From an uncultured Prevotella sp. (GTDB lineage Bacteria; Bacteroidota; Bacteroidia; Bacteroidales; Bacteroidaceae): a stretch of DNA of 64,000 bases. The translations under genes were made by a program, and so were the position numbers. Below are positions 36,242-44,921 of the stretch, piece by piece (positions within the stretch are counted from its first letter, which is position 1; every line of letters starts with the position of its first letter). The stretch is taken from positions 1 to 64,000 of the forward strand of contig ONQB01000020.1 in assembly GCA_900319905.1 (NCBI GenBank), in the 5' to 3' direction. The notes beneath the pieces were generated by a model. That model saw only the letters and a list, made by a program, of their open reading frames with translations, had not been told where the DNA came from and made no database searches.

Positions 36242-36355
36242 AGCCCCACCCCCGCGCGCCAAGGCGCGCGGCTCCCTCCCCCACACAGGGGAGGGTTTTA
36301 ATTGCATTGCTATACCAGCCCCACCCTCGCGCGCCTTGGCGCGTAGGGGATGGGC
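36242..36355. repeat. Repeat family C, two GC-rich palindromes
   Basis: First copy 36242-36295: AGCCCCACCCCCGCGCGCC, GGCGCGCGG, then CCCTCCCCC/GGGGAGGG. Second, shorter copy 36317-36355 starts AGCCCCACCC and has GCGCGCC/GGCGCG. Each can fold as two stacked hairpins. Confidence 0.85.
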
Positions 36356-36359
36356 TAGA

Positions 36360-36464
36360 GGTACCATAACCATGCGTAGCACGGAGGTGGGTTCGGTACC
36401 ATAACCATGCGTAGCACGGAGGTGGGTTCGGTACCATAACCATGCGTAGCACAGAGGTGGATTC
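36360..36464. repeat. Three tandem copies of a 35-base unit
   Basis: Units at 36360-36394, 36395-36429 and 36430-36464 begin GGTACCATAACCATGCGTAG. The first two are identical; the third differs at two positions. No gene is encoded; it sits between two family C palindromes. Confidence 0.95.
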
Positions 36465-36485
36465 GGTATTGCAATGCAAATAGAA

Positions 36486-36561
36486 CCCTCCCCTCAGGTG
36501 GGGGAGGGGGCCGCGCGAAGCGCGGGGGTGGGGCTGTCCGCCTTGGCGCGGGGGTGGGGCT
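36486..36561. repeat. Repeat family C, inverted copy before the ThiD-like gene
   Basis: CCCTCCCCT/AGGTGGGGGAGGG, then GCGCGAAGCGCGGGGGTGGG and a second GCGCGGGGGTGGGGCT. It is inverted relative to 36242-36295 and ends about 85 bases before the start of the fusion gene. Confidence 0.85.
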
Positions 36562-36645
36562 CCATATACAAATCGAAGTAATCTTTGTCAAAACCCGAGC
36601 TTTTCTGCAACAAAGTGTGTTTTTTTTCTTTACTTTGCAAACCCA

Positions 36646-37614
36646 ATGCAAGAGCAAATGAATCAGGACGCACACAACAACACAATACTCACCATCACCG
36701 GTAGTGACCCTACGGGTGAATCGGGCGTGCAGGCCGACATCAACGTCATCACCTCCCTGGGATGCGTCGCCGTGTCGGCCATCACCACCGTCACCCTGCA
36801 GAACACGCTGGGCATTCAGGAGTTCTACGACCTGCCCGCCGACATCGTGAGAGGACAGATTGAGGCCATCGTCAACGATGTGCAGCCCGACGTGGTGAAG
36901 ATCGGCATGGTGAGGCGGCGCGAGGTGGCCGAGGCCATCATCAGCATCCTCGAACACAACCATCCGCGCCACGTCGTGTACGACCCTGTGCTCTACTCCA
37001 GCCGCGGCGACCTGCTCATCGGCGAGGACACCTTACGCGAGATACGCAGCAGGCTGTTTCCGCTCTGCTCGGTGATCATCGTGGGCAAGCGCGACGCCAA
37101 GGCGGTGCTCGGCAATGAGATACATGCCAACGTGTGCTACCTCGACGACGACAACGGCCACGGCTTTGCCAACGGCTTTGCCTCGTCGCTGGCCTCCTAC
37201 CTCTGCCTGGGTTGCACCCTGGACGATGCCATCGAAAAAGCACGCGACTACAGCCGTCATCATCTCACGACGGTGGCCACACTGCAGGGACGCGCCGACC
37301 GACTCTACAACGACTTCATCCGACTGCTCGGCAAGGACTACAGCCACAACAGCGACGTGGCCCACTATGCCGACGCACTCAACGTGAGCAGCGCCTATCT
37401 CGGGCAGGTGTGCCGCCGCATTGCCGGACGAAGCACGAAGAGCATCATCGACGACTGGCTGTTGCACGACATCGAACGCCAGCTCACCACCACCTCGCGC
37501 ACCATCCAGGAGATTGCCATCAGCCTCGGCTTCTCGTCGCAGGCCCATCTGTCGCGCTTCTTCCGAAAACTGGAAGGAAGGTCGCCCACGGAGTATAGGA
37601 AGATGAACGTGTAA
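36646..37614 (+). CDS. ThiD/PdxK-like kinase domain fused to AraC-type DNA-binding domain
   Basis: A 322-residue fusion. Residues about 13-215 follow the ribokinase-like ThiD fold: LTITGSDPTGESGVQAD (residues 15-31), VKIGMVRRREV, YDPVLYSSRGDLL. The expected anion-hole/catalytic motif GTGC is GHGF (171-174), the catalytic cysteine is absent, and about 50 residues of the usual ATP-lid region are missing, so catalysis is doubtful. Residues about 235-320 are an AraC two-helix-turn-helix domain (SSAYLGQVCRRI, TIQEIAISLGFSSQAHLSRF). pdxS begins 30 bases after its stop. I infer a regulator that senses a pyridoxine- or pyrimidine-type ligand and controls the PLP operon. M5 is an alternative start. 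Confidence 0.85.
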   Translation: MQEQMNQDAHNNTILTITGSDPTGESGVQADINVITSLGCVAVSAITTVTLQNTLGIQEFYDLPADIVRGQIEAIVNDVQPDVVKIGMVRRREVAEAIISILEHNHPRHVVYDPVLYSSRGDLLIGEDTLREIRSRLFPLCSVIIVGKRDAKAVLGNEIHANVCYLDDDNGHGFANGFASSLASYLCLGCTLDDAIEKARDYSRHHLTTVATLQGRADRLYNDFIRLLGKDYSHNSDVAHYADALNVSSAYLGQVCRRIAGRSTKSIIDDWLLHDIERQLTTTSRTIQEIAISLGFSSQAHLSRFFRKLEGRSPTEYRKMNV

Positions 37615-37644
37615 GACTTTAAATATACAATAATAAAAAGAACT

Positions 37645-38517
37645 ATGGAAGACAGACAAACACTCAACCGCAACCTGGCGCAGATGCTCAAGGGCGGTGT
37701 GATTATGGATGTGACAACCCCCGAGCAGGCAAAGATCGCAGAGAATGCCGGTGCCTGCGCCGTGATGGCCCTGGAACGCATCCCGGCCGACATACGTGCC
37801 GCTGGCGGCGTGGCCCGCATGAGCGACCCGAAGATGATCAAGGGCATACAGAAGGCAGTGTCCATTCCGGTGATGGCCAAGTGCCGCATCGGACATATCG
37901 CCGAGGCCCTGATCCTGCAGGCCATCCAGATTGACTATATCGACGAGAGTGAGGTGCTCTCACCAGCCGACGACGTCTACCATATTGACAAGACAAAGTT
38001 CCGCGTGCCCTTCGTGTGCGGAGCGCGCAACCTGAGCGAGGCCCTGCGCCGTATCGCCGAGGGTGCCACAATGATCCGCACCAAGGGTGAGCCAGGCACA
38101 GGCGACGTGGTGCAGGCCGTGAAGCACATGCGGCTGATGCAAAGTGAGATACGCCGCTTGAAAGGCATGGCCGAGGATGAGTTGTACGAAGCTGCCAAGC
38201 AGCTGCAAGCTCCTTACGACCTCGTGAAATACGTGCACGACAACGGCAAGCTGCCCGTGGTGAACTTCGCAGCCGGTGGTGTGGCCACGCCCGCCGACGC
38301 AGCCCTGATGATGATGTTGGGCGCAGAAGGCGTGTTTGTTGGTTCCGGCATCTTTAAGAGCGGCAACCCCGCCAAGCGTGCCGCCGCCATCGTGCAGGCA
38401 GTGACCAACTACAACGACCCCGACAAGCTCGCCGAACTCAGTGAGGACCTCGGCCCTGCCATGGTGGGCATCAACGAAGAGGAGATCAAGGTCCTCATGG
38501 CTGAAAGGGGGCAGTAA
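37645..38517 (+). CDS. pdxS: Pyridoxal 5'-phosphate synthase, PdxS subunit
   Basis: A 290-residue TIM-barrel synthase that makes PLP from ribose 5-phosphate, glyceraldehyde 3-phosphate and ammonia. The catalytic lysine region [56 protein letters not shown] and [19 protein letters not shown] are the standard PdxS motifs. PdxT follows after 2 bases and supplies ammonia; together they form the 12+12 complex known for this pathway. The ThiD-like/AraC gene precedes it. Confidence 0.97.
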   Translation: MEDRQTLNRNLAQMLKGGVIMDVTTPEQAKIAENAGACAVMALERIPADIRAAGGVARMSDPKMIKGIQKAVSIPVMAKCRIGHIAEALILQAIQIDYIDESEVLSPADDVYHIDKTKFRVPFVCGARNLSEALRRIAEGATMIRTKGEPGTGDVVQAVKHMRLMQSEIRRLKGMAEDELYEAAKQLQAPYDLVKYVHDNGKLPVVNFAAGGVATPADAALMMMLGAEGVFVGSGIFKSGNPAKRAAAIVQAVTNYNDPDKLAELSEDLGPAMVGINEEEIKVLMAERGQ

Positions 38518-38519
38518 GC

Positions 38520-39092
38520 ATGAAGATTGCGGTCATGGCCCTACAGGGGGCCTTCATAGAACATGAACGGATGTTGCAGCGCCTGGGTGCCGAGACGTTC
38601 GAGGTGAGACAACGGTCTGACTGGGATCAGCCTAAAGACGGACTGATACTGCCGGGCGGCGAGTCGACCACGCAGTTGAAGTTGCTCACTGATCTCGGTT
38701 TGCTCGACATTGTGCGCCGTGACCTTCTCGCCGGTCTGCCGGTCTTCGGCACCTGTGCGGGCCTCATCCTTCTGGCCAAAGACGTAGAGGGCGAGGACTT
38801 CGCGCGGCTGTCAACCATGGACATCCGCGTGCGCCGTAACGCGTACGGCCGTCAGCTCGGCAGCTTTGCCACTGAGCATGACATGAAGGGTGTGGGTACC
38901 ATTCCCATGACCTTCATCCGTGCGCCGTACATAGAGGCGGTGAGCGGTGAGGCGGAATCGCTGGCCGAGGTCGACGGTCACATCGTGGCCGCACGTGAGG
39001 GGCATCAGCTCGTCACCGCGTTCCATCCGGAGCTCAACGACAACACCGCCGTGCACCAGTACTTTCTCGACATGGTGCAGGGGAAGAAATGA
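38520..39092 (+). CDS. pdxT: Pyridoxal 5'-phosphate synthase, glutaminase subunit PdxT
   Basis: A 190-residue class I glutamine amidotransferase that feeds ammonia to PdxS. The nucleophile is in VFGTCAGLILLAKD at about residue 79, the oxyanion/substrate loop is LPGGESTT at about 43-50, and the His-Glu pair is in TAFHPELNDN near 168-177. Start is 2 bases after the pdxS stop, so the pair is translationally coupled. A family C repeat begins 11 bases after the stop and may act as terminator. Confidence 0.96.
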   Translation: MKIAVMALQGAFIEHERMLQRLGAETFEVRQRSDWDQPKDGLILPGGESTTQLKLLTDLGLLDIVRRDLLAGLPVFGTCAGLILLAKDVEGEDFARLSTMDIRVRRNAYGRQLGSFATEHDMKGVGTIPMTFIRAPYIEAVSGEAESLAEVDGHIVAAREGHQLVTAFHPELNDNTAVHQYFLDMVQGKK

Positions 39093-39103
39093 TGCCGACA
39101 ATG

Positions 39104-39309
39104 AGCCCCACCCCCGTTCGCTGAAGCGAACGGCCCCCTCCCCCACATAAGGGGAGGGCTTTATTAGCATTGCTATACCGCCCCCCGGGGGTTCTAACAT
39201 GTCAATAATCATTTCCAAGACTTCCGTACCATTGAGCCGTCAATGGTAATTAAACCCTCCCCTCAGGTGGGGGAGGGAGCCGCGCGCCTCGGCGCGCGGG
39301 GGTGGGGCT
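39104..39309. repeat. Repeat family C pair between pdxT and the glycosyltransferase gene
   Basis: Copy 1 (39104-39160, AGCCCCACCCCC, then TTCGCTGAAGCGAACGG and CCCTCCCCC/GGGGAGGG) and copy 2 (39255-39309, inverted, GCGCGCCTCGGCGCGC) face each other across about 95 bases. Copy 2 overlaps the TAA of the leftward gene. They sit between convergent genes and could end both transcripts. Confidence 0.88.
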
Positions 39310-42300
39310 TATATTTTCACATGTCCCGTCCTTTTCAGCACACCCCACGACTGCAACTCACCTTTGATAGCCTTGAGGTAACTCTTGAACAGCACATAGT
39401 ACATGATCCAACGATAGAAGAACCGCTGGGGAATGATCCACAGCAGTACCCACAGCTGTTCGTGCTCAAAGATGTAGGCCATGATACTCACACTGGCATC
39501 GACCAGCAGGAAGAGCAGGTAATAGGCAAAAATCTGCAGAGCGTTGCCGGAGAACAAGCCAATGAACATCAGGACATCGGCCAACGGCGAGAACGTAGGT
39601 ATGATGTACTGGAAGATGAGCATGTTGGGCATGGCCCAGAGTCCGAAACCTTTCTTCTTGGCATTGAAGAGCGAGGAGCGGTGCTTCCAGAACGTCTGCA
39701 TGACACCGAAGCACCAGCGCACGCGTTGCTTGACGAACTGCCGTACGTTTTCAGGAGCTTCGGTCATGGCCACGGCATAGTTCTCGTTCTCAATGATATA
39801 ACCGGCCTCATTGATACGCATGGTCAGGTCGCAGTCCTCGGCCAGCGTGTCGGTGGTCAGTCCGCCAGCCCGCTCGATGGCTTCCTTGCGGAAGGCGCCG
39901 ATGGCACCCGGCACCACGGTGATGGCATTGATGTAAGAGTAGGCCATGCGGTCGAAGTTCTGGCTGGTGGTATATTCGATGGCCTGCCACCGCGTGAGCA
40001 TGTTGCGCTGGTTGCCCACCTTCACATTGCCCGCCACGGCGCCGATGCGATGGTCGGTGTCGGTGAGGAAGTGCTGCATGAGCCGGCTCACGGCATCGGG
40101 ACGCAGCTGTGTATCGGCATCAATGCACACTACATATTCCGCATCGGTATGGGCGATGCCGTAGTTGAGTGCCGACGCCTTGCCGCCATTGGGCTTGCCG
40201 AGGATATGCACCCGGTCGTTGCCGTCGAAAGCCTGATGGATGCGTTCCAAAGTGTGGTCCTTGCTGCCGTCGTCGACAAAGATGATATCGAACGACGGAT
40301 AGTCCTCTCTGAGCAGCGTCTCGACCGTGCGCACGCAGTTGACTTCCTCGTTGTAGGCCGGCACGATGATCGAGACGTGCGGTGCATTGTCCTTGGTCAG
40401 TGCGGGATAGTGACGGCGGCGCTCACGGCGCTTCTCCATGATCATGAGATAGTACATGAAGCCAAGCCGTAGGAAGCCCAGCACCAGGAACACCACGAAG
40501 AGTGCGGTGAGGAAGTCGCTGGCATGGTAGATGATCTCGGCGAGTGTCAGGTTGGCCTGCATGGCGTAATAGGTCTCACCTTTCGGGATGGCGGGCATGA
40601 GCTGCGCACGCGACATGCCCAAGTACTGTTCGAGGGAGATGAAGTGGTAGCCTTCGTGCTGCAGTGTCTCGATGATGCGCGGCAGCGCAGCCAACGTGGG
40701 TTTGCGCGTCACGCCACCGGCATCGTGCAGCAGGATGATATGACCGTCGCCGTGATGCACGCCTTCGATGACGCGCCGATATATCTCATTGGCACTGATG
40801 CCCGGTTGCCAGTCGTTGGGGTCCACCTCCTCGCCCACGAAGAGGTAGTTGCGGCGGCTGGCAAGGATCATCGGTTCTATCTCCTCGCGCTGCGTGGGGT
40901 CGGCATCAGCATTGTATGGGGCACGGAAGAGGATGGTGCTGTGGCCGGTGATGCTCTCGATGAGCATGCGTGTGAGCTTCAGCTCGGCATAGGTGCGGCT
41001 CTCAGAGTTCTCGATGATATTGTGATGGGTGAAAGTATGGTTGCCGATGGTGAATCCGGCGTCGTAGACCTTGCGCACGATGGGCAGGTTCTTCTCCATC
41101 TGCAAGCCGACCATGAAGAACGCACCCGGCACATGATACTTACTGAGCGTGCGCAGGACATGCGGTGTCCAGCGGGCGTCAGGACCATCGTCGAACGTGA
41201 GCACGAGGTCTTTCTCACGGCAGTGGCCGAGCTTGGCCACGGTGTAGTCAGACGGCAGACTGATGTATTGTTCCTCAGCGATGAGCTGGTCGTCGGCATC
41301 GATGCTGAGCCGCACCTTACCCGCGTGCGGTTCCGACTCGACGCTGAGCACCTCGCCCGGACCGACGTAGTTGACATTGTCGTAGCCCGTGAGCCGCATC
41401 ATCTGATTGAGGTTCCACCGTTTCACCTGTTCCCATGCCATGTCCTTGCCGTAGAAATGCCAGATACGGCTGTCGTCGGTGCCGAGGCGCCAGAGGGCAA
41501 AGCCTGCCAGATGGTAGGTGGCGCCGAAGCGCATGTTGTTGAAGATGGTGGCGGCGTCGGTGAAGTACACCTGATGCAGCTCGTTGTTGTCGTCGTAATA
41601 GGAGTAGCTGAGGTTGTAGGTGTCGTCGTCGAAGTTGACGCGTGCCCCGGTGTCGTAGGCTGTGGCGATAGCCTGGTCAAAGGAGACGGTGTTGCCGCCG
41701 TCGCTCTTCGACCAGTCGTAGCCGTAGGCAGCCAGGGCGAGCACGAGCTTGTCGTTGGGGATGTTGCGGGCCGCCCAGTCGGTGGCGCGCTCCATCCAGT
41801 GCTGCGAGGCGATGTCGCCGGGCTGGCTTGTGGCGTTGTGCTCGTCGTAGGCCATGAGGAAGAGGTAGTCGTTGTAACGGACGAGCTGAGGCATGTCGTA
41901 GTCCTCGTTGAACGGTGCCACATCCTGAGTGACATACATGTTGTTGTCGTGGAAGATACGGTAGAGCTCGGCCACGAAGTTGGTGAGCAGGGCATTGTCG
42001 TCGATGTCGAGTTCCTCCAAGTCGATGTTGATACCCTCAAAGTGATATTTATGGCAGATCTCCACCAGACTATTGACGAGCAGCTTGCGCTTGTTCTTGT
42101 CCCTCATGATGCGGCCGATGGCTTTGGCATTGAAGTTGTCACCATAGTTGTTGGTGAGCATCGGCAGGATGGGCACACCGGCCTTGCGCATCTCCCGGAG
42201 CGCCTTGCGGTCGATGCGGGTCTCGAGGCGGTCGGTCTTTGGATTGATGAAGAACCACTCGGGGATGACCATGTTGAGCTGTTTCATGCCTTGCTTGAGC

Positions 42301-42707
42301 GACCTCAGTGAGTTGGGGTCCCAATTGACATACCAGGCGGCACGCACGCCGATGCGCGGGTCGTTCCACTCGTTGATGAACCGCTGGGTGAGTTTGTCGC
42401 CATGACCCACAAAGCGGTGGTCGTGGCGATAGTCCTCCATGTAGCTGTTGTGCATCTTGCGTTCCAAGAAACGGTCGCGCTCTGCACGATACGACTTCGC
42501 GGTGACGTTGTCGCGCATGAAGGGCTTGGAGGCGGTCATGGCACTACGATAGTCATGGCGGAATGGCATGTTGGGACTGCCCTCCAAGGCAAACATCGTG
42601 ACAAAAACGATAAGCAACAATACGAGAATCGTGGCGAAGAAACGCATCGTCCACTTGAAACGGCTCCAACGACGACGGGAGTCGGTTTGAAAAACCTGTC
42701 TGTCCAT
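39309..42707 (-). CDS. GH18-like / polysaccharide deacetylase / family 2 glycosyltransferase fusion
   Basis: A 1132-residue inner membrane protein (from the ATG at 42707; an ATG 17 codons earlier at 42758 is possible). After a signal anchor at about 20-43 comes a GH18-like barrel (about 100-440) with FEGINIDLEELD in place of DGxDxDxE, so the first acid is Asn. Next is a NodB deacetylase (about 500-690) with metal site LTFDDGPD and GNHTFTHHN. Two membrane helices lead to a processive GT2 (about 790-1020) with VDDGSKDHT, CIDADTQL, AEDCDLTMR and QRVRW, then terminal membrane helices. The three activities suggest synthesis, deacetylation and trimming of an exported polysaccharide such as a poly-N-acetylglucosamine. 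Monocistronic. Confidence 0.9.
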   Translation of the reverse strand: MDRQVFQTDSRRRWSRFKWTMRFFATILVLLLIVFVTMFALEGSPNMPFRHDYRSAMTASKPFMRDNVTAKSYRAERDRFLERKMHNSYMEDYRHDHRFVGHGDKLTQRFINEWNDPRIGVRAAWYVNWDPNSLRSLKQGMKQLNMVIPEWFFINPKTDRLETRIDRKALREMRKAGVPILPMLTNNYGDNFNAKAIGRIMRDKNKRKLLVNSLVEICHKYHFEGINIDLEELDIDDNALLTNFVAELYRIFHDNNMYVTQDVAPFNEDYDMPQLVRYNDYLFLMAYDEHNATSQPGDIASQHWMERATDWAARNIPNDKLVLALAAYGYDWSKSDGGNTVSFDQAIATAYDTGARVNFDDDTYNLSYSYYDDNNELHQVYFTDAATIFNNMRFGATYHLAGFALWRLGTDDSRIWHFYGKDMAWEQVKRWNLNQMMRLTGYDNVNYVGPGEVLSVESEPHAGKVRLSIDADDQLIAEEQYISLPSDYTVAKLGHCREKDLVLTFDDGPDARWTPHVLRTLSKYHVPGAFFMVGLQMEKNLPIVRKVYDAGFTIGNHTFTHHNIIENSESRTYAELKLTRMLIESITGHSTILFRAPYNADADPTQREEIEPMILASRRNYLFVGEEVDPNDWQPGISANEIYRRVIEGVHHGDGHIILLHDAGGVTRKPTLAALPRIIETLQHEGYHFISLEQYLGMSRAQLMPAIPKGETYYAMQANLTLAEIIYHASDFLTALFVVFLVLGFLRLGFMYYLMIMEKRRERRRHYPALTKDNAPHVSIIVPAYNEEVNCVRTVETLLREDYPSFDIIFVDDGSKDHTLERIHQAFDGNDRVHILGKPNGGKASALNYGIAHTDAEYVVCIDADTQLRPDAVSRLMQHFLTDTDHRIGAVAGNVKVGNQRNMLTRWQAIEYTTSQNFDRMAYSYINAITVVPGAIGAFRKEAIERAGGLTTDTLAEDCDLTMRINEAGYIIENENYAVAMTEAPENVRQFVKQRVRWCFGVMQTFWKHRSSLFNAKKKGFGLWAMPNMLIFQYIIPTFSPLADVLMFIGLFSGNALQIFAYYLLFLLVDASVSIMAYIFEHEQLWVLLWIIPQRFFYRWIMYYVLFKSYLKAIKGELQSWGVLKRTGHVKI

Positions 42708-43575
42708 TGCAATATTACCCTGCGGCTGAATACAATCTTTTATGTTTGTCTCTATCAATCATCACCGGGACAACTACGATGGATCATATAGTCAGCCGGC
42801 TGTTATCATCTCAAATCGGCTGCGAAATTACCGCTTTTACTTTTGACAGCGTCATGTATGAGTACAAAAAAAATTAATGGAGAATTAAAAAGGTGTAACA
42901 CCTGCCGATCATGGTCAACGGCAGTATACGCGAACGGCACCATAGGGCCAATCCACGTCTCCGATAAGCGACGGAATCAAATAAAAGGGGAAATAAATAT
43001 GTTGGAAGGTGTTGTTAGATGTGATGAAATTGCTTTTAGTTCTCATAATGGACCGTCAAATCTGACAAGTGACTTGGAGCGGAAATGTAATGAGGCTCGA
43101 TTGAAGGTTTCCGCCTCACGGCGTCAACCAACCATCTTGCATCATTGTTGTTACCTGAAATTAAATCAATCTTCTTACGTCTTAACTTAGACTAATAACC
43201 TTATGAACCTAAAAAACAATCTATCAAAACCTAAAAACTAAAAACCTATATGAAAAATCTACTAACTAATATATGTGTCATTTTTACACCTGCAAAGGTA
43301 ACACGTTTTATTGGATGCCACAACACTTTAAGGAGAAAAACGACTATATAATGAATAATTATTGACATAAATCAACAGAATGTGTGCGGTAACAGCACGA
43401 AACCGGCGTCTTTTGTGCGTTCTTAAGATAAAAGGAAGAAAGACGACAAATGGTGCACCCGTTGCTGCCAACACATTACTGTATAGCCAAAAGCCTGCAA
43501 AGAGATTGTACCACGACAAATATCCCAAATATCACTTGGAAAAGGCCAGACAGAAAAAAAAACATGGCCCGAACC
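42708..43575. other. Intergenic region of about 870 bases
   Basis: AT-rich gap upstream of two divergent genes. A TAATTTCG on the minus strand (42823-42830) is a weak -7 box for the glycosyltransferase gene. Around 43200-43255 an A-rich stretch (AAAAAACAATCTATCAAAAC) resembles the leader seen before the susC start at 11041-11081, but no SusC frame follows; it may be a relic. CAAAGGTA at 43293-43300 is a minus-strand -7-like box without a good -33 partner. The 115-codon ORF at 42843 lacks any sign of coding. Confidence 0.4.
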
Positions 43576-43606
43576 TTTGCCATGCGCAAAGAAATATCTA
43601 ACTTTG
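43576..43606 (+). promoter_or_regulatory. Promoter of the CYTH/deoxynucleoside kinase operon
   Basis: TTTG at 43576-43579 and TAACTTTG at 43599-43606, spacer 19, a full consensus match. Predicted transcription start is about 43612, inside the tandem repeat that follows. Confidence 0.78.
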
Positions 43607-43607
43607 C

Positions 43608-43706
43608 GTAAAGACAACGTGTAAAGACAACGTGTAAAGACAACGTGTAAAGACAACGTGTAAAGACAACGTGTAAAGACAACGTGTAAAGACAACGTGT
43701 AAAGAC
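43608..43706. repeat. 13-base tandem repeat, seven copies, in the operon leader
   Basis: GTAAAGACAACGT occurs seven times without change from 43608 to 43698, then a partial GTAAAGAC. It starts 2 bases after the -7 box and ends 95 bases before the first start codon, so it would be transcribed into the leader of the operon. Confidence 0.97.
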
Positions 43707-43800
43707 CGTAAAGGCTTGTCGTCAGCGAGAGGAACGCACTCTTCGCTCAACGAAAAAGCAAGCCATACGCGAACAAGTAATAAATGATGTACCGCGAACA

Positions 43801-44904
43801 ATGAAAGACGTGAAAAGAATCGTGCTCACGGGCGGACCGTGTGCCGGCAAGACTACAGCCTTGGTGAAGATTATGGAGCACTACTCCAGCCGGGGGTTCA
43901 AGGTGTTTACCATTCCCGAGGTGCCGACCATCTTCCTTCAGGCCGGTATGGACTACCTGACCAAGAACCAGCAGTGGTTCTATGAGGGCGAGAAGGCCAC
44001 GCTGACGACGCAGCTGTCCCTTGAGGACGCTTTCTCGGCTATGGCCGAGACCCTCGACGACCCCGTCCTCATCGTCTGCGACCGTGGTGCCCTCGACATC
44101 TCCACCTACCTTCCTCCAGAGATGTGGGCGAAGATCACGTCGCTGTGCCATGTCACCAGCGAGCAGCTCCTTGGCCGCTACGATGCCGTCCTGCACCTCG
44201 TCTCCGCCGCCGACGGTGCTGAGAAATACTACAACACCACGACAAACAAGGTGCGCCAGGAGGCTGCCGACGCCGAGGGTCTGGCCAAAGCCCGTATGCT
44301 GGACCGTAAGGTCATCCAGGCGTGGGCCGGACATCCCCACCACCGCGTCATCAACAACCACGACAACTTCGACACCAAGCTCAACCGCGTCATCCGTGAG
44401 ATAGACAGCGTCTTAGGTCTGCCCCAGGCTATCACCGAGGAGCGGAAGTACATCGTGCGCATCACGAGTCACGACATCCCCAACGCCGTGCAGAGCGAGA
44501 TTATCCAGACCTACCTCGTCGCCGACCCCGACTGCGAGGTAAGACTGCGCAGGCGTATCTGGCAGGGTGGCAAGACCGTCAATGTGCATACCACCAAGAA
44601 GCATCTGCCCAACCATGAGGAGATAGAGACCGAACGGCAGGTGAGCGACGCCCTCTATGAGTCGCTGCTCGCACAGGCCGACCCCTACCGGCATACCATC
44701 CACAAACTGCGCAAGAGCTTCATCTGGGAAGGACAGTACTTTGAACTCGACCAATATCTCGACCGTCTCAACGGACTGGTCATCCTGGAGACAAAGGGCA
44801 TCACACAGGGAGAGAGCGTGAAACTGCCACCGTACATCAAGGTCGTCGAGGATATCACGGGCAGAAAGCAATACTACAACTACACATTAAGTCTGAATAA
44901 GTAA
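43801..44904 (+). CDS. P-loop ATPase/GTPase (AAA_28) with C-terminal CYTH-like domain
   Basis: A 367-residue cytoplasmic protein. Residues 1-190 form a NadR-like P-loop kinase domain with Walker A GGPCAGKTT (11-19), a CDRGALD Walker B/lid segment, and a DNxDTK-type C-terminal part. Residues about 205-365 look like a CYTH/triphosphate-tunnel domain (EERKYIVRI, VRLRRRI, LRKSFIWEGQYFELDQY, LETKG), with the charged residues such domains use to hold triphosphates or inositol phosphates. This architecture matches the Ttd14 type described in animals. Substrate here is unknown. It starts an operon with two deoxynucleoside kinases 17 bases further on. Confidence 0.82.
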   Translation: MKDVKRIVLTGGPCAGKTTALVKIMEHYSSRGFKVFTIPEVPTIFLQAGMDYLTKNQQWFYEGEKATLTTQLSLEDAFSAMAETLDDPVLIVCDRGALDISTYLPPEMWAKITSLCHVTSEQLLGRYDAVLHLVSAADGAEKYYNTTTNKVRQEAADAEGLAKARMLDRKVIQAWAGHPHHRVINNHDNFDTKLNRVIREIDSVLGLPQAITEERKYIVRITSHDIPNAVQSEIIQTYLVADPDCEVRLRRRIWQGGKTVNVHTTKKHLPNHEEIETERQVSDALYESLLAQADPYRHTIHKLRKSFIWEGQYFELDQYLDRLNGLVILETKGITQGESVKLPPYIKVVEDITGRKQYYNYTLSLNK

Positions 44905-44921
44905 CTACACATTATTATATA

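Noticed and set aside
40524..42311. 595-codon ORF opposite the glycosyltransferase fusion
   Set aside because: Antisense shadow; Val/Glu-rich low-complexity product with no domain.
42843..43190. 115-codon ORF in the gap before the CYTH operon
   Set aside because: No promoter or start context, no domain, unusual amino-acid mix and location in AT-rich spacer.
43293..43300. Minus-strand promoter in the 43-kb gap
   Set aside because: The -7 match TACCTTTG is good but no -33 box is found at 19-22 bases and no gene starts within 500 bases to the left.
43608..43706. CRISPR array
   Set aside because: Units are 13 bases with no spacers between them, so it is a simple tandem repeat. No cas gene is near.
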